64,000 nucleotides of DNA from Lichenicoccus sp964246745 (GTDB lineage: Bacteria > Pseudomonadota > Alphaproteobacteria > Acetobacterales > Acetobacteraceae). The position numbers were made by a program, and so were the translations under genes. The stretch spans positions 43,803 to 107,802 of the forward strand of contig CAXTRK010000007.1 in the NCBI GenBank assembly GCA_964246745.1, written 5' to 3'. Position 1 is the stretch's first letter, and every line of letters begins with the position of its first letter. Below the pieces are notes generated by a model. It saw only the letters and a list, made by a program, of their open reading frames with translations. It was not told the DNA's origin and searched no databases. Of this stretch, positions 1 through 8,740 are shown piece by piece.

Positions 1-81
1 ATCCATCTCGCGCTACATTAGGTCCATTCGGTGGCCTATGGGCAGCCACGTTGCGTGCCGTTTCAATACCGATTGTAACAG

Positions 82-807
82 CTACTCCAGGTAGAGCATC
101 TTGCGCGTCATGCCGCCATCGATGACGAACTCCGCCCCGGTCGCGAAACGGCTCTCCGGTCCGAGCAGCCAGGCGGCGATGCTCGCCACGTCGTCCACGG
201 TGCCAACCCTTCCCGCCGGATGCTGCGCGTGATCCTCCGGCCGCAACGCCTCGCCCGCAGTGTCAATCCAGCCCGGACTGATGCAGTTCGCGCGTATCAC
301 CGGTCCCAGGCTGATCGAGAGCGCGTGGGTCAGGGCCAGCAGGCCGCCTTTGCTCGCGGCGTAGCTCTCGGTGTCAGGCTCGGACATGTGGGCGCGGGTT
401 GAGGCGATGGTGACGATGGAAGCGGCTCCCGAGGCGCGGAGCAGGGTGCGCGCCGCCTTGGCCAGCAGGAACGTCCCGGTCAGGTTCACTGCGAGCACAC
501 GGTTCCACTCCGCGAGCGTCAGCGTGTCGATTGGTTTGCGGACCATCATGCCGGCATTGCAGACCAGCCCGTGCAGCGCCCCCACGCGCGCGGAGATACC
601 GGCCAGCGCGTCTTTGATATCGGTCTCGGACGCGGTGTCGGCGGTGATCGTCTCCAGACGATCCTCCGGTCCGTGCAGAGCTTGCAGCCCGGGTGCATCA
701 TGGTCGAGCGCGAACACGCGCCAGCCATCCCGAAGCAGACGCAGAGTGATGCCGCGGCCGATGCCGCGCGCGGCGCCGGTGACGAGGGCGCAGGGCATTG
801 CCTGCAT
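82..807 (-). CDS. SDR family NAD(P)-dependent oxidoreductase
   Basis: A 241-aa classical short-chain dehydrogenase/reductase, predicted cytosolic. The Rossmann motif TGAARGIG lies at residues 10-17, NAG near residue 84, the catalytic serine in the IVTIAST segment, and the YAASK Tyr/Lys pair near residue 150. The C-terminal segment ATGAEFVIDGG is typical of FabG-like members. Length is normal for the family. The sequence does not fix the substrate; a secondary alcohol or 3-oxoacyl group is only a family-level guess. It stands alone, divergent from the PRC-barrel gene, with about 90 bases between their starts. Confidence 0.88.
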   Translation of the reverse strand: MQAMPCALVTGAARGIGRGITLRLLRDGWRVFALDHDAPGLQALHGPEDRLETITADTASETDIKDALAGISARVGALHGLVCNAGMMVRKPIDTLTLAEWNRVLAVNLTGTFLLAKAARTLLRASGAASIVTIASTRAHMSEPDTESYAASKGGLLALTHALSISLGPVIRANCISPGWIDTAGEALRPEDHAQHPAGRVGTVDDVASIAAWLLGPESRFATGAEFVIDGGMTRKMLYLE

Positions 808-898
808 GAGCCGAACACTCCAGGGTTGCCGCGATCAACGCATGCACGCTTGTCCGGGCTGCACGCGGCGGGAAAGATTGCCGTGACAGGAGGCCTTG

Positions 899-1654
899 AT
901 GTCGCCGATGCCTGAGTTTCGCCAAACCAGGGCGTTGCGTGCGATCAGGACGGGAGTGTCCGCGCTGCTGCTGCAAGGAATGTTCCTGATGGAGAAGGCT
1001 GGCGCCCAGACCAATGCTGCCCCCGCCGCGAAGCCGATCCATCTGGTCGCGCCCGCCGCCGCGGCAGCGAGCGGCGCACCTCCCACGGCAAGGATTGCGC
1101 CGCCCTCGTCCGCGACACTGGCGCCGCCGGCCAGCGCCGTGCCGCCCGCAAAGACGAAGCCGCCGAAAAAGCAGACTCCGAAGCCAGGCCCAGGCGCGAA
1201 CGATGCCGGAGCGAACGCCGCCAACTTGCAGACCACGACCTTGCCGCTGTTCAGCCTGATCGATCGCAACGTGGTCGGGCAGGAGAACCGCCAGATCGGC
1301 CATGTCGTCGACGTGCTGGTCAACGCCAAGGGCGAGCCCGCCGCTCTGGTGGTTGATGTTGGCGGCTTCTTGGGAATGGGTAATCGCCGCATCGCCATCG
1401 GCTGGGAACGGTTTGTCTTGGCTGGACGTAAATCGGGCGCCGCATTGCGGATTCCATTCAGCGATGCGCAGATCAAGTCAGCGCCCGCCTATGGAGGTTT
1501 GCGGGAGGTGAGCGTCGTCCAGGGCGCGGTCCATCGCGCCACCGCCGCGGCCGCGGGCACCTCGATTTCCTCCAGCCGGGTCAATCTGGGCGAGGATCCG
1601 GGTCCGCTCTCGACCGACAAGGCATCGTCGGCAAACTCGCTCAATCCCGACTGA
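899..1654 (+). CDS. PRC-barrel domain protein with export signal
   Basis: About 251 aa. The ATG at 899 is preferred over the in-frame TTG at 896 because AGGAGG lies at suitable distance from it. Residues about 12-38 form a hydrophobic signal-like segment ending in AGAQ, so periplasmic or surface location is likely. A Pro/Ala-rich linker follows (about 40-105), then one PRC-barrel (about 112-175, including GQENRQIGHVVDVLV). PRC-barrels occur in electron-transfer and RNA-processing proteins as a generic beta-barrel module; this copy has no other catalytic domain. It ends 9 bases before an MFS gene and may be co-transcribed with it. The function is unknown. Confidence 0.75.
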   Translation: MSPMPEFRQTRALRAIRTGVSALLLQGMFLMEKAGAQTNAAPAAKPIHLVAPAAAAASGAPPTARIAPPSSATLAPPASAVPPAKTKPPKKQTPKPGPGANDAGANAANLQTTTLPLFSLIDRNVVGQENRQIGHVVDVLVNAKGEPAALVVDVGGFLGMGNRRIAIGWERFVLAGRKSGAALRIPFSDAQIKSAPAYGGLREVSVVQGAVHRATAAAAGTSISSSRVNLGEDPGPLSTDKASSANSLNPD

Positions 1655-1663
1655 GACAACCGG

Positions 1664-2920
1664 GTGCGCCTCGCCTCCTTTCGGATCGGCAGCCAGCAGG
1701 GGCTGGACTGGCTGAACTTCTTCGTCGCCAACCTGCAGACGGCGTTCGGGCCGTTTATCGCGGTCTATCTCACCGGAGAGCACTGGACGCAGGGAGAGAT
1801 CGGTCTGGCGCTCAGCGCCGGCACGGTGACCGCGCTGATCAGCCAGGTGCCGGCGGGTGCTGCCGTTGACGCGCTCAGCAACAAGCATCTCGCTGCCTTC
1901 ATCGCGATCATCGCGATCATCGCGTCGTGCCTGCTGCTCGTTGTGTTTCCGCAACCCTTGCCGGTGATGGCGGCGGAAGTGCTGCATGGCTTTGCGAGCT
2001 GCATGCTCAATCCGGCGATCGCGGCGATTACGCTTGGCATGGTGGCAACGCACATGGCGGAGGGTGGGGCGCCCGGAGCACTGGGCCGCAGGCTGGGCCG
2101 CAATGCCAGCTTCGCCTCGGTCGGCAACGCGGTCGCGGCCGGGCTGATGGGCGGCGTCGGCTATCTCGTCTCGGCGAGTGCGACGTTCTTTCTGGGCGCC
2201 TTGCTGGCAGTGCCCGGACTGATAGCGCTTCGCGCGATCGAGCGGCCAAAGCAATTCCCATCTGATGCCGCGGCGATGGCGGACCCGGAGTACGATCGGC
2301 CGACGAAGCAGGCCTCGCCCAGCGTGCTGGCGCTGCTGCGCGACCGCAGGCTGGTGGCCTTCGCGGTGTGCGCCGCGCTGTTCTTTCTCTCCAACGCCGC
2401 GATACTGCCGCTGGCCGCGGGCGAGATCACCAAGGAGTCGCCGCAGCGGGCAGAGCTGATCATTGCCGCCTGCATTCTGGCGCCGCAACTGATCCTCGCG
2501 GCGATCTCGCCGCAGGTCGGCCGTCTCGCCGAGACGGTGGGGCGACGGCCGGTCATGCTGGTCGGCTTTTCCGCGCTCCCGATCAAGGCGCTTCTGCTGG
2601 CGACGACCAGCAATCCATGGTTGATCGTTCTGTTCATGCTGCTCGACGGAGTGAGCGCCGCCTCGTTCCAGGTCATGCTGCCGTTGATCACCGCCGATCT
2701 GACCCGAGGCACGGGCCGTTTCAATTTGTGCATGGGCTTCTTTGGCCTTGCCGTCGGCATCGGCGCCAGCTTCAGCACCACGCTAGCCGGCTTCGTCGCC
2801 GACCGCTCGGTGCCGCTTGGTTTCCTGATGCTGGCGGCCGCCGGACTTGCCTGCGTGCTGATGGTCTGGCTGCTGTTTGACGATAGCACGCCGAGGCGTG
2901 GCCGCCCGCGCACAGCCTGA
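1664..2920 (+). CDS. MFS transporter
   Basis: A 418-aa integral membrane protein starting at GTG. It has about 12 hydrophobic segments split by a hydrophilic central loop (about residues 205-225). The LAETVGRRPVM segment matches the conserved MFS loop, and the first half carries GEIGLALSAGTVTALISQVP. Length is normal for the major facilitator superfamily. Substrate cannot be assigned; the arrangement resembles multidrug/efflux-type members. It lies 9 bases after the PRC-barrel gene, so co-transcription is likely. A separate rhodanese gene follows 67 bases downstream with its own AGGAGAAG ribosome-binding site. Confidence 0.85.
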   Translation: MRLASFRIGSQQGLDWLNFFVANLQTAFGPFIAVYLTGEHWTQGEIGLALSAGTVTALISQVPAGAAVDALSNKHLAAFIAIIAIIASCLLLVVFPQPLPVMAAEVLHGFASCMLNPAIAAITLGMVATHMAEGGAPGALGRRLGRNASFASVGNAVAAGLMGGVGYLVSASATFFLGALLAVPGLIALRAIERPKQFPSDAAAMADPEYDRPTKQASPSVLALLRDRRLVAFAVCAALFFLSNAAILPLAAGEITKESPQRAELIIAACILAPQLILAAISPQVGRLAETVGRRPVMLVGFSALPIKALLLATTSNPWLIVLFMLLDGVSAASFQVMLPLITADLTRGTGRFNLCMGFFGLAVGIGASFSTTLAGFVADRSVPLGFLMLAAAGLACVLMVWLLFDDSTPRRGRPRTA

Positions 2921-2987
2921 CGGATTTGCCATTTGAGCGCCGCGACCCACCTTGATGCCGAGTAACCAAGCCTGAGGAGAAGAAAAC

Positions 2988-3398
2988 ATGGTCGAGGACG
3001 TCGTTCCCGAGCGGGCCTGGCAGGCTCTCGTCGAAAATCCGGATGCGCGGCTCGTCGATGTGCGCACCGATGCGGAGTGGACGTATGTCGGACTGCCGGA
3101 CCTATCCGAAGTCGACAAACAGGTGTTGCTGATCGCCTGGCAAGGCTTCCCGAGCGGGGCCCTGAACCAGCGCTTCCTGCAGCAGCTCGGTGGCTCTGGC
3201 CTGACCGAAGCGCATGAGATCTACTTCATCTGCCGCAGCGGCACCCGCAGCCTGGCCGCGGCCGAGGCGGCCCGCGCGGCCGGCTATGCGAACGTCTATA
3301 ATGTCGCCGATGGTTTCGAAGGACCGCCTGACGCGGATGGCCACCGCGGCGGTGTCGCCGGCTGGAAGGCCAGCGGCCTGCCATGGCGTCAGCGATAG
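2988..3398 (+). CDS. Rhodanese-like domain protein
   Basis: A 136-aa single-domain rhodanese. The N-terminal LVDVRTDAEWTYVG is the usual rhodanese entry strand and loop. The active-site loop FICRSGTRS places the persulfide-forming cysteine near residue 82, and GFEG closes the fold. Such proteins move sulfane sulfur to acceptors such as cyanide or thiol carriers. The start at 2988 is backed by AGGAGAAG about 8 bases upstream. The acceptor is not identifiable. Convergent with the DUF2272 lipoprotein gene, only 7 bases apart at the 3' ends. Confidence 0.88.
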   Translation: MVEDVVPERAWQALVENPDARLVDVRTDAEWTYVGLPDLSEVDKQVLLIAWQGFPSGALNQRFLQQLGGSGLTEAHEIYFICRSGTRSLAAAEAARAAGYANVYNVADGFEGPPDADGHRGGVAGWKASGLPWRQR

Positions 3399-3405
3399 CG
3401 CCGGA

Positions 3406-4290
3406 TCACTCATCCCCCGCCGGCTCGTTCTCGGCGTCGTAGAGCACCTGCAGCACGACGCACCAGGAGTAGCGTGTGTCATAGAGCGTGCCGTTCTGGC
3501 TGGTCAGCAACCCGGTTGGTCCGACCGGGACGTGGGTCAGCGTCACCGCGTCGTCGACATTGCCGCCGATGATGCTGATCTGGTTGGGCAGGCTTGCCAC
3601 CACCAATCCGCAATGAGCGGGAAACAGGTCACGTGTCGGCAGGTTGTGAAAGGCGACAACACGGCTGGCGCCGCGGCCGGCGCAGATCAGATCACCCGGA
3701 AATGGGGCGTAGAGGGCCGGATCGCGCGCGCGGAGCCGGGCGGCGGTGCCGGCAGCGGCAGCGTTGATATAGGTCGCGTGATTGGGGGCGTAGGGAAACC
3801 CGGCCCCGGCTCCGGCAATGCGCATGACATAGGAGATGAACGCCGCTGACCAGGCGTACGTCCCATCCTCGGTGAAAGCGAACACATGCCCCGCGTCGCC
3901 GTGCTTGCCGGTCCAGCCAACCTCGCGCTCGTCCGGGTCCTGCCCGATCCACCAATATTCTCCGACCCGCTGCCAGAGACCCGGCAGACGCTCAGGCTTG
4001 GCGGCCGGAGATGTCGGGTCGGGACGCTGTTCCGGATCGTCGTCATCCACGGGCGCCCCGAACAGACGCCATTCGCGCGTGGCGATCGCGATCGCGTCGG
4101 TTCGGTTGAACGGCTCAAATCCTCGTGTCGCGAACGCCGGCACATGCTCGTCCACGGCACTGGGTCCCTGCGCGTTGCGGAATTGCGCAAGCGGGGTGCG
4201 CCCCTCCGGCGCGCAGGCAGAGAGCAACGCGCCTACGCACAGCAGGTTGGCGATGGCCCAATGGCATTGTCCGCGCATGTTCGACATCAT
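3406..4290 (-). CDS. DUF2272 domain lipoprotein
   Basis: A 294-aa predicted lipoprotein. A hydrophobic N-terminus ends in the lipobox LSAC with the acylated cysteine at residue 26. The body has the DUF2272 pattern: WSAAFISYVMRIAG, then YAPNHATYINAA, then GDLICAGRG and a later HCGLVV segment. This family belongs to a broad set of NlpC/P60- or CHAP-like cysteine hydrolases suspected of acting on cell wall, but catalysis has not been checked here. It is divergent from panC. The start could also be the internal ATG at 4278. The family assignment rests on pattern recognition of the motif series. Confidence 0.72.
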   Translation of the reverse strand: MMSNMRGQCHWAIANLLCVGALLSACAPEGRTPLAQFRNAQGPSAVDEHVPAFATRGFEPFNRTDAIAIATREWRLFGAPVDDDDPEQRPDPTSPAAKPERLPGLWQRVGEYWWIGQDPDEREVGWTGKHGDAGHVFAFTEDGTYAWSAAFISYVMRIAGAGAGFPYAPNHATYINAAAAGTAARLRARDPALYAPFPGDLICAGRGASRVVAFHNLPTRDLFPAHCGLVVASLPNQISIIGGNVDDAVTLTHVPVGPTGLLTSQNGTLYDTRYSWCVVLQVLYDAENEPAGDE

Positions 4291-4444
4291 TCCGTGCGCC
4301 GTTGCGGTAAAGAAAGGACAGCATGGTGTTCATGCCCGTTCCAGGAACAATCCTGCAAGTCCTGCTTCGCTCGCAGCATCGCGGCTTGCCTTTGCCGTGC
4401 GCCGGGAGCACTTCACTGCGCCCATAACGGGCTGCGGGAATGTC

Positions 4445-5326
4445 ATGCTGATTGCCAGGACTTTAGAGGATCTTGCGCGCGCGCGGGCAAAGCTCGCAGG
4501 CTCGCCGACGGCGACGCTTGCGCTGGTTCCAACCATGGGAGCGCTCCACGCCGGTCATGCGTCGCTGCTTCGGGCGGCGCGCGCGCAGAGCGACATCGTC
4601 GCCGCCTCGATCTTCGTCAACCCGACTCAGTTCGACAATCCGGAGGATCTGGCCCGCTACCCCCGAGACATGGAAGCCGATCTCGCGGCGCTCCGTGATG
4701 CGGGATGCGATCTGGCTTGGACCCCTACGGTCGAAATCATGTATGCCGATGAAAACTCTGTCCGCGTAATGCTCGACGGTCCGGCACGCGGCTGGGAGGC
4801 CGATTTCCGCCCGGGACATTTCACCGGGGTTGCCACCGTGGTCGTGAAACTGATCAATCAGCTCGGCCCGGCGCGGGCCTACTTTGGCGAGAAGGATTGG
4901 CAGCAGCTACAGGCCATCCGAAGCGTCGTCGCGGCACTCTTCATTCCCGTCACGATCGAGGCCGTGGCAACGATGCGCGACCCAGATGGCTTAGCGATGT
5001 CATCGCGTAACCGCCGCCTTGGCAGAGAAGACAGAGAGCGTGCGCCCGCGCTTTATCGTGGTCTGCTGCGCGCTGCCCGTGCCATTGTCGAAGGCGATGC
5101 GGTGCCAGCGGTCTTGGAAACCGCCCGCGAGGATCTCGCGCTGCGGGGTTTCAAGGTGGATTACTTGGCTTTGATCTCCGGCTCCGGCATGCATCCGATC
5201 AGCACTCTCGCTCCTGATGCACGGTTGATCGCAGCGGCTCGTCTGGGCGGCGTGCGTCTGCTCGACAACATCGCGATTGAGCCGCCGGCGTCAACCGACC
5301 GGCCCAATCGCGAGGCGCCGCGATGA
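4445..5326 (+). CDS. panC: Pantoate-beta-alanine ligase
   Basis: A 293-aa pantothenate synthetase. It joins D-pantoate and beta-alanine with ATP, the last step of vitamin B5 synthesis, in the cytosol. The signature PTMGALHAGH sits at residues 29-38, followed by SIFVNPTQFDNPEDL, GEKDWQQLQAI and the KMSKS-like MSSRNRRL. The open frame extends 609 bases upstream, but the ATG at 4445 gives the family N-terminus (MLIARTLEDL), so the extension is not coding. No panB or panD is next to it. Length is normal. Confidence 0.96.
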   Translation: MLIARTLEDLARARAKLAGSPTATLALVPTMGALHAGHASLLRAARAQSDIVAASIFVNPTQFDNPEDLARYPRDMEADLAALRDAGCDLAWTPTVEIMYADENSVRVMLDGPARGWEADFRPGHFTGVATVVVKLINQLGPARAYFGEKDWQQLQAIRSVVAALFIPVTIEAVATMRDPDGLAMSSRNRRLGREDRERAPALYRGLLRAARAIVEGDAVPAVLETAREDLALRGFKVDYLALISGSGMHPISTLAPDARLIAAARLGGVRLLDNIAIEPPASTDRPNREAPR

Positions 5327-5382
5327 GTTTGGCTGTTCTTTAGTCGCCAAGGATGGAACTTGCCTGTAACGGTTGCTTTTGG

Positions 5383-5412
5383 TTGACACGGAAGCATCAG
5401 TCGATCGATAGA
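5383..5412 (+). promoter_or_regulatory. Candidate promoter upstream of the basic protein gene
   Basis: A perfect TTGACA box lies at 5383-5388. With an 18-base spacer it is followed by GATAGA at 5407-5412, which matches only three of six -10 bases. It would serve the gene starting at 5503. The -35 element is good and the -10 element poor, so this is tentative. Confidence 0.25.
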
Positions 5413-5502
5413 GCGGGGTAGACGACATCCGCGCGACCACGGTCAACGTCTTCTAGACAAGCGTCTTTCAAGAACGATCCGAAATCGAGGAAGGGCCAGA
5501 TC

Positions 5503-6144
5503 ATGAGCAAGGAAACCGGCCGCAAGACGAGAGAGCGGCGATCGAGCGCAGCGACGGCGAAGCCGGCCGCTCGGCGCCCGGCGGCTGGGACTGGAGAAAG
5601 CAAGGTCACGCCAGCCAAGCGCGCCGTCAAAGGCGCGGCCACGGGATCCGTTGCCGCACCACATCGGACAAGCAAAATCTCGGCGGCGCCTACGTCGAAA
5701 TCGGCCCCGGTCCGCGCCGAGGCTGTCGCAGCACCCGGTGCCGTCCGAACGTCGCCTGCGCGCGTTGGGGACGCTCATGTCTCCCGCAAGGAAGCCATCG
5801 CTCCTCGTGAGCGGGTCGGCAGGCCGGCGGCAACGCGATTGGCCGGACATAAGGCAGTCTTGTCTTCAAAGCTTGAGAGCGACGGCAGCCGTGGTGCAGG
5901 CAAGAACGCGCCTGTCGCTGTCGCCCGTAAGACGCAAGCTGCAAGCGTATCGAAGCTCAAGCACCCGCAGCAGCCTTCGCTTGCCACGGCAAGCGTCAAG
6001 CGCGTGAAGAATGCCGTGTCGGTGCGCCAGGCGGCGAACAAGCAAGCTTCAATGAAGAACCGGAGGCGTGTGGCAGCAACCGACTCCGGCACCGTCGCCA
6101 TGTCCTTACCTTCCGAAGATCACCAGCAGACAGATAACGGATGA
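5503..6144 (+). CDS. Ala/Lys/Arg/Ser-rich low-complexity basic protein
   Basis: A 213-aa protein built almost entirely of Ala, Lys, Arg, Ser, Val and Pro, without Cys or Trp and without hydrophobic segments. It is strongly basic and probably disordered, similar in composition to bacterial histone-H1-like tails. No domain is recognised. A GAGGAAGGG ribosome-binding site lies about 8 bases before the ATG, which supports translation, but several antisense frames are also open here because of the composition. It lies between panC and the flagellar cluster and is convergent with the flgN-like gene. DNA or RNA binding is a guess from charge alone. Confidence 0.55.
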   Translation: MSKETGRKTRERRSSAATAKPAARRPAAGTGESKVTPAKRAVKGAATGSVAAPHRTSKISAAPTSKSAPVRAEAVAAPGAVRTSPARVGDAHVSRKEAIAPRERVGRPAATRLAGHKAVLSSKLESDGSRGAGKNAPVAVARKTQAASVSKLKHPQQPSLATASVKRVKNAVSVRQAANKQASMKNRRRVAATDSGTVAMSLPSEDHQQTDNG

Positions 6145-6172
6145 ACCTCGACAGCGATCGGTTGCGATCTGG

Positions 6173-6559
6173 TCAGGCTCGGGCAACAATCGCGAAGGCT
6201 CTGGCCGTGCTTGGCCGTCCGACATAAGCCCCCTTCGAGCCATACCCCGTCACCTGACCAGTTCCCCTCGCAGCCAGGGCAAGCAGCGACATGATATGTC
6301 GCTGCGCCCCGATTCCTCTTTCAAGCAGGCTTTTGTTTTCCAGGGTGGCGTCTCGTAGTCTGATCACGAGTATGCGCGTCATCTCGTCGGCCCCGCTGAT
6401 CGCCGCTCTTTCCAAGGAAAAGTGTTCCAGTTGTGCGAGCGCGCTCTGCTTGTCAGGAAGCAGCCTGGCCGCTGCTGGCAGGTTAAGGCTCCGCAAGGCT
6501 TCGTTCTCTTTGTCAAGCACATCCGTAAGCTGGGTCAGAGCCATCCGAAACGCGTTCAT
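6173..6559 (-). CDS. FlgN-like flagellar export chaperone candidate
   Basis: A 128-aa mostly helical protein. The N-terminal two thirds carry heptad-like Leu/Ala spacing (LTQLTDVLDKENEALRSLN and onward). The C-terminus has a Gly/Tyr-rich tail, GYGSKGAYVGRP. Size, two-helix character and position as the last gene of an flgI-flgJ-x operon fit the FlgN/FlgN-like family, which chaperones hook-associated proteins for export. Its start overlaps the stop of the flgJ-type gene by 4 bases (ATGA), indicating translational coupling. The family call rests mainly on context and helical pattern. Confidence 0.55.
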   Translation of the reverse strand: MNAFRMALTQLTDVLDKENEALRSLNLPAAARLLPDKQSALAQLEHFSLERAAISGADEMTRILVIRLRDATLENKSLLERGIGAQRHIMSLLALAARGTGQVTGYGSKGAYVGRPSTARAFAIVARA

Positions 6560-6861
6560 TGCCGTTTCTCCTGCATCTTCAGCATTTCATCGTAGATGGG
6601 CTTCGCGAGCCCAAGCCCGCCATGCTGCTCCACTTCCTTGGCCATTTCGGTAACCAGCATCGGCTGGAAGTTCTTTTCGCCTTCGCCACCGCCGAAGCTG
6701 CCCCCCGACATATCGACTGTCGAGAACATCGGTTGCAGGAGTTGCCCGATTGCCATGGCCTCAAAATCTTGCGCCGCCTTCCACAGGCGTGGGTTTGCCG
6801 AGGCGTCGGCCTCTCCTGAAGACGCCGCGGCTTCTGGAGGATTCTTTACAATCACCGTCAT
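6556..6861 (-). CDS. Rod-binding protein (FlgJ N-terminal type)
   Basis: A 101-aa protein matching only the rod-binding domain of FlgJ. Visible motifs are AAQDFEAMAIGQLLQPMF, then FGGGEGEKNFQPMLV and GLGLAKPIYDEMLK. The peptidoglycan-hydrolase half of enterobacterial FlgJ is absent, as is usual in alphaproteobacteria, where a separate lytic enzyme is used. It acts in the periplasm to cap or assemble the flagellar rod. It overlaps flgI upstream and the flgN-like gene downstream by 4 bases each, forming one translationally coupled operon. Confidence 0.88.
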   Translation of the reverse strand: MTVIVKNPPEAAASSGEADASANPRLWKAAQDFEAMAIGQLLQPMFSTVDMSGGSFGGGEGEKNFQPMLVTEMAKEVEQHGGLGLAKPIYDEMLKMQEKRQ

Positions 6862-7961
6862 CGCACCACCAGGTCGGCCTGCAGCGCTCCCGCAGCCTTG
6901 ATGGTTTGCAGGATGCTGATCATGTCGCGAGGGCCGACGCCAAGCGCGTTGAGGCCGCTTACAAGGTCACGCAGGTTTGGACCCTCTGTCAGAATACCAA
7001 GCCGCTTGCCGGCGCCGGTGTCGACACGTACCGATGTACGCGGCACGATGGCCGTTCGACCATTTGAAAGCGGCCCGGGCTGAGACACCTCGGGCGTTTC
7101 TGCGATCTGTACGGTGAGATTGCCCTGCGCGATCGCCACCGTGCTGATCCGAACATTGTCCCCCATGACGATCGTTCCACTCGCCTCATCAACCACCACG
7201 ACTGCGGGGGCATCCGGCTCAACGACCAGGTCCTCCACGCGCGCCAAGGTTTGGACAACGTCTCGCTGACCGAAGGAGAGAAGGACTGTTCGAGGATCTG
7301 TAGCTTGGGCCAAGCCGTCACCAAGAGTCGTGTTGATGACCGACGCAATGCGCTCCGCGGTGGTCAAGTCCGGATTGCGCAGAGAAAGATGCAGTTCGGT
7401 CTTCTTGCTCAGGTCGACCGGGACTTCGCGCTCGACCGTCGCTCCGTTGGCGATGCGTGCGCTTGTCGGAATGTTGCGCGTGACTGAGGCGGCGGCGCCG
7501 CTTGCGGAAAAGGCGCTGGTGACCAGTTGCCCCTGTGAGACGGCATAGACTTCGCCGTCCGCGGCGAGCAGCGGGGTCACCAGGAGCGTCCCGCCGGAGA
7601 GATCGGTCGCGTCGCCAGCTGCGGATATCGTGACATCGATCCGGCTTCCGCTGTGCGCGAACGCCGGTAGGTCAGCCGTGACCATGACGGCCGCGATGTC
7701 TTTTGTTTGTAACTTGGCTTCCTGGTCACGTATATTGACCCCGAGCCGCTCAAGCATGCTGATCAGAGACTCGCGCGTGAACACCGCGTTATCGAGTCGG
7801 TCGCCCGTACCATGCAGCCCTACCACCAGGCCATAGCCGATCAGCTGATTGCTCCTGACTCCCTGCACGTCCACGATGTCCTTAATCCGTACCTCCGCCG
7901 CCCGCGACGGAAGCGTAGCAAGCAGCATCAGCAGTGCGACGGTGAGGCGGAATGGGCGCAT
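6858..7961 (-). CDS. flgI: Flagellar P-ring protein FlgI
   Basis: A 367-aa periplasmic protein that forms the P ring around the rod in the peptidoglycan layer. The ATG at 7961 gives a signal peptide (about residues 1-20, ending in SRA) and then the family start AEVRIKDIVDVQGVR, LIGYGLVVGLHGTGD. The C-terminus has LVSGLNALGVGPRDMISIL. The frame is open up to 8213, but that extension would precede the signal peptide and runs against the fliX leader, so it is not used. First gene of the flgI-flgJ-flgN-like operon; divergent from fliX. Confidence 0.96.
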   Translation of the reverse strand: MRPFRLTVALLMLLATLPSRAAEVRIKDIVDVQGVRSNQLIGYGLVVGLHGTGDRLDNAVFTRESLISMLERLGVNIRDQEAKLQTKDIAAVMVTADLPAFAHSGSRIDVTISAAGDATDLSGGTLLVTPLLAADGEVYAVSQGQLVTSAFSASGAAASVTRNIPTSARIANGATVEREVPVDLSKKTELHLSLRNPDLTTAERIASVINTTLGDGLAQATDPRTVLLSFGQRDVVQTLARVEDLVVEPDAPAVVVVDEASGTIVMGDNVRISTVAIAQGNLTVQIAETPEVSQPGPLSNGRTAIVPRTSVRVDTGAGKRLGILTEGPNLRDLVSGLNALGVGPRDMISILQTIKAAGALQADLVVR

Positions 7962-8091
7962 GAAGTCCTGTTTGATGCGATGCCTTCGATGGCATGATAG
8001 GGTTTGATTCACGAATAAATTGTCAACGGGCGATGCGATACCGTAATGATAGGTCTCCTGACATGCTGGGGTTACAACCCCATTGCCACGG
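7962..8091. promoter_or_regulatory. Divergent flgI/fliX control region
   Basis: These 130 bases separate flgI and fliX and must hold both promoters. On the minus strand a TTGACA box is present, but no good -10 box sits at 16-18 bases from it; the nearest TATCAT is 21 bases away. No exact sigma-54 (GG-N10-GC) site was found. The region is more AT-rich than its flanks. Confidence 0.4.
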
Positions 8092-8577
8092 ATGCTCATG
8101 ACCACCCAAAACATCAGCGCCGTCCAGACTGTCTCGGAGCCCACCCAGCCTGCGAGCCGCGCAGGCGGTTCCGGAACCGGTTTTGTCGTTCCCGCCGGGT
8201 CCTTACCGATCATTCAGCCGGCGCCGGTGCAAGGACGCGATGTGTCGAAGCTGATGGATGCCAGCGCGATCTTGGCTTTGCAGGAGGAGGTCGGCCGCGA
8301 GGCGGCGGGCACGGATGCCGCTGCCGATCGTGAAGCGCGCAGGCGGGGTCGAGACATCCTTGACGCCTTGGCCGCCGTGCAGAAGGACCTGTTAGTGGGC
8401 GTGAACCTTGAAGGAGCCCTGACGCGGTTGAATGCTCTGGCGGATGTGCCGTTCAGCTCATCTGATCCGGGTCTCGCCGGGGTAATCGCGGCCATCCGTC
8501 TGCGGGCGAGGCTTGAACTGATACGTCTTGCCCGAACACCGCAGGGAGCAACATGCCCTGAATCCCCGCTTTCGTGA
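8092..8577 (+). CDS. fliX: Flagellar assembly regulator FliX
   Basis: About 161 aa. The body has the FliX pattern: a central Arg/Ala-rich helix (REARRRGRDILDALAAVQKD) followed by GALTRLNALADVP and a final helical stretch ending in ARLELIRL. In Caulobacter, FliX is a membrane-associated partner of the sigma-54 activator FlbD and couples basal-body assembly to later flagellar transcription. The start could be ATG 8092 or ATG 8098; TTG 8083 is also in frame. It is divergent from flgI and precedes dksA by about 160 bases. No flbD gene is in the window. Confidence 0.85.
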   Translation: MLMTTQNISAVQTVSEPTQPASRAGGSGTGFVVPAGSLPIIQPAPVQGRDVSKLMDASAILALQEEVGREAAGTDAAADREARRRGRDILDALAAVQKDLLVGVNLEGALTRLNALADVPFSSSDPGLAGVIAAIRLRARLELIRLARTPQGATCPESPLS

Positions 8578-8740
8578 AGGCCGTGTGAAGAGCTGTCATA
8601 TGCCCTTGGCGGGCGCAAGACCTCTGGCTATAAGCCGCGCACCTATTGCGGGCAGCTCATACCGGCGAGCGGTTCGGGATTGATCGGGTGACCAGGCGTG
8701 CGGAAAACGCTACTCGCCATCGTATGCCGTAGGATTGGGG

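Noticed and set aside
3836..4444. Upstream extension of the panC frame
   Set aside because: It overlaps the DUF2272 lipoprotein gene on the other strand, and PanC proteins start at MLIARTLEDL.
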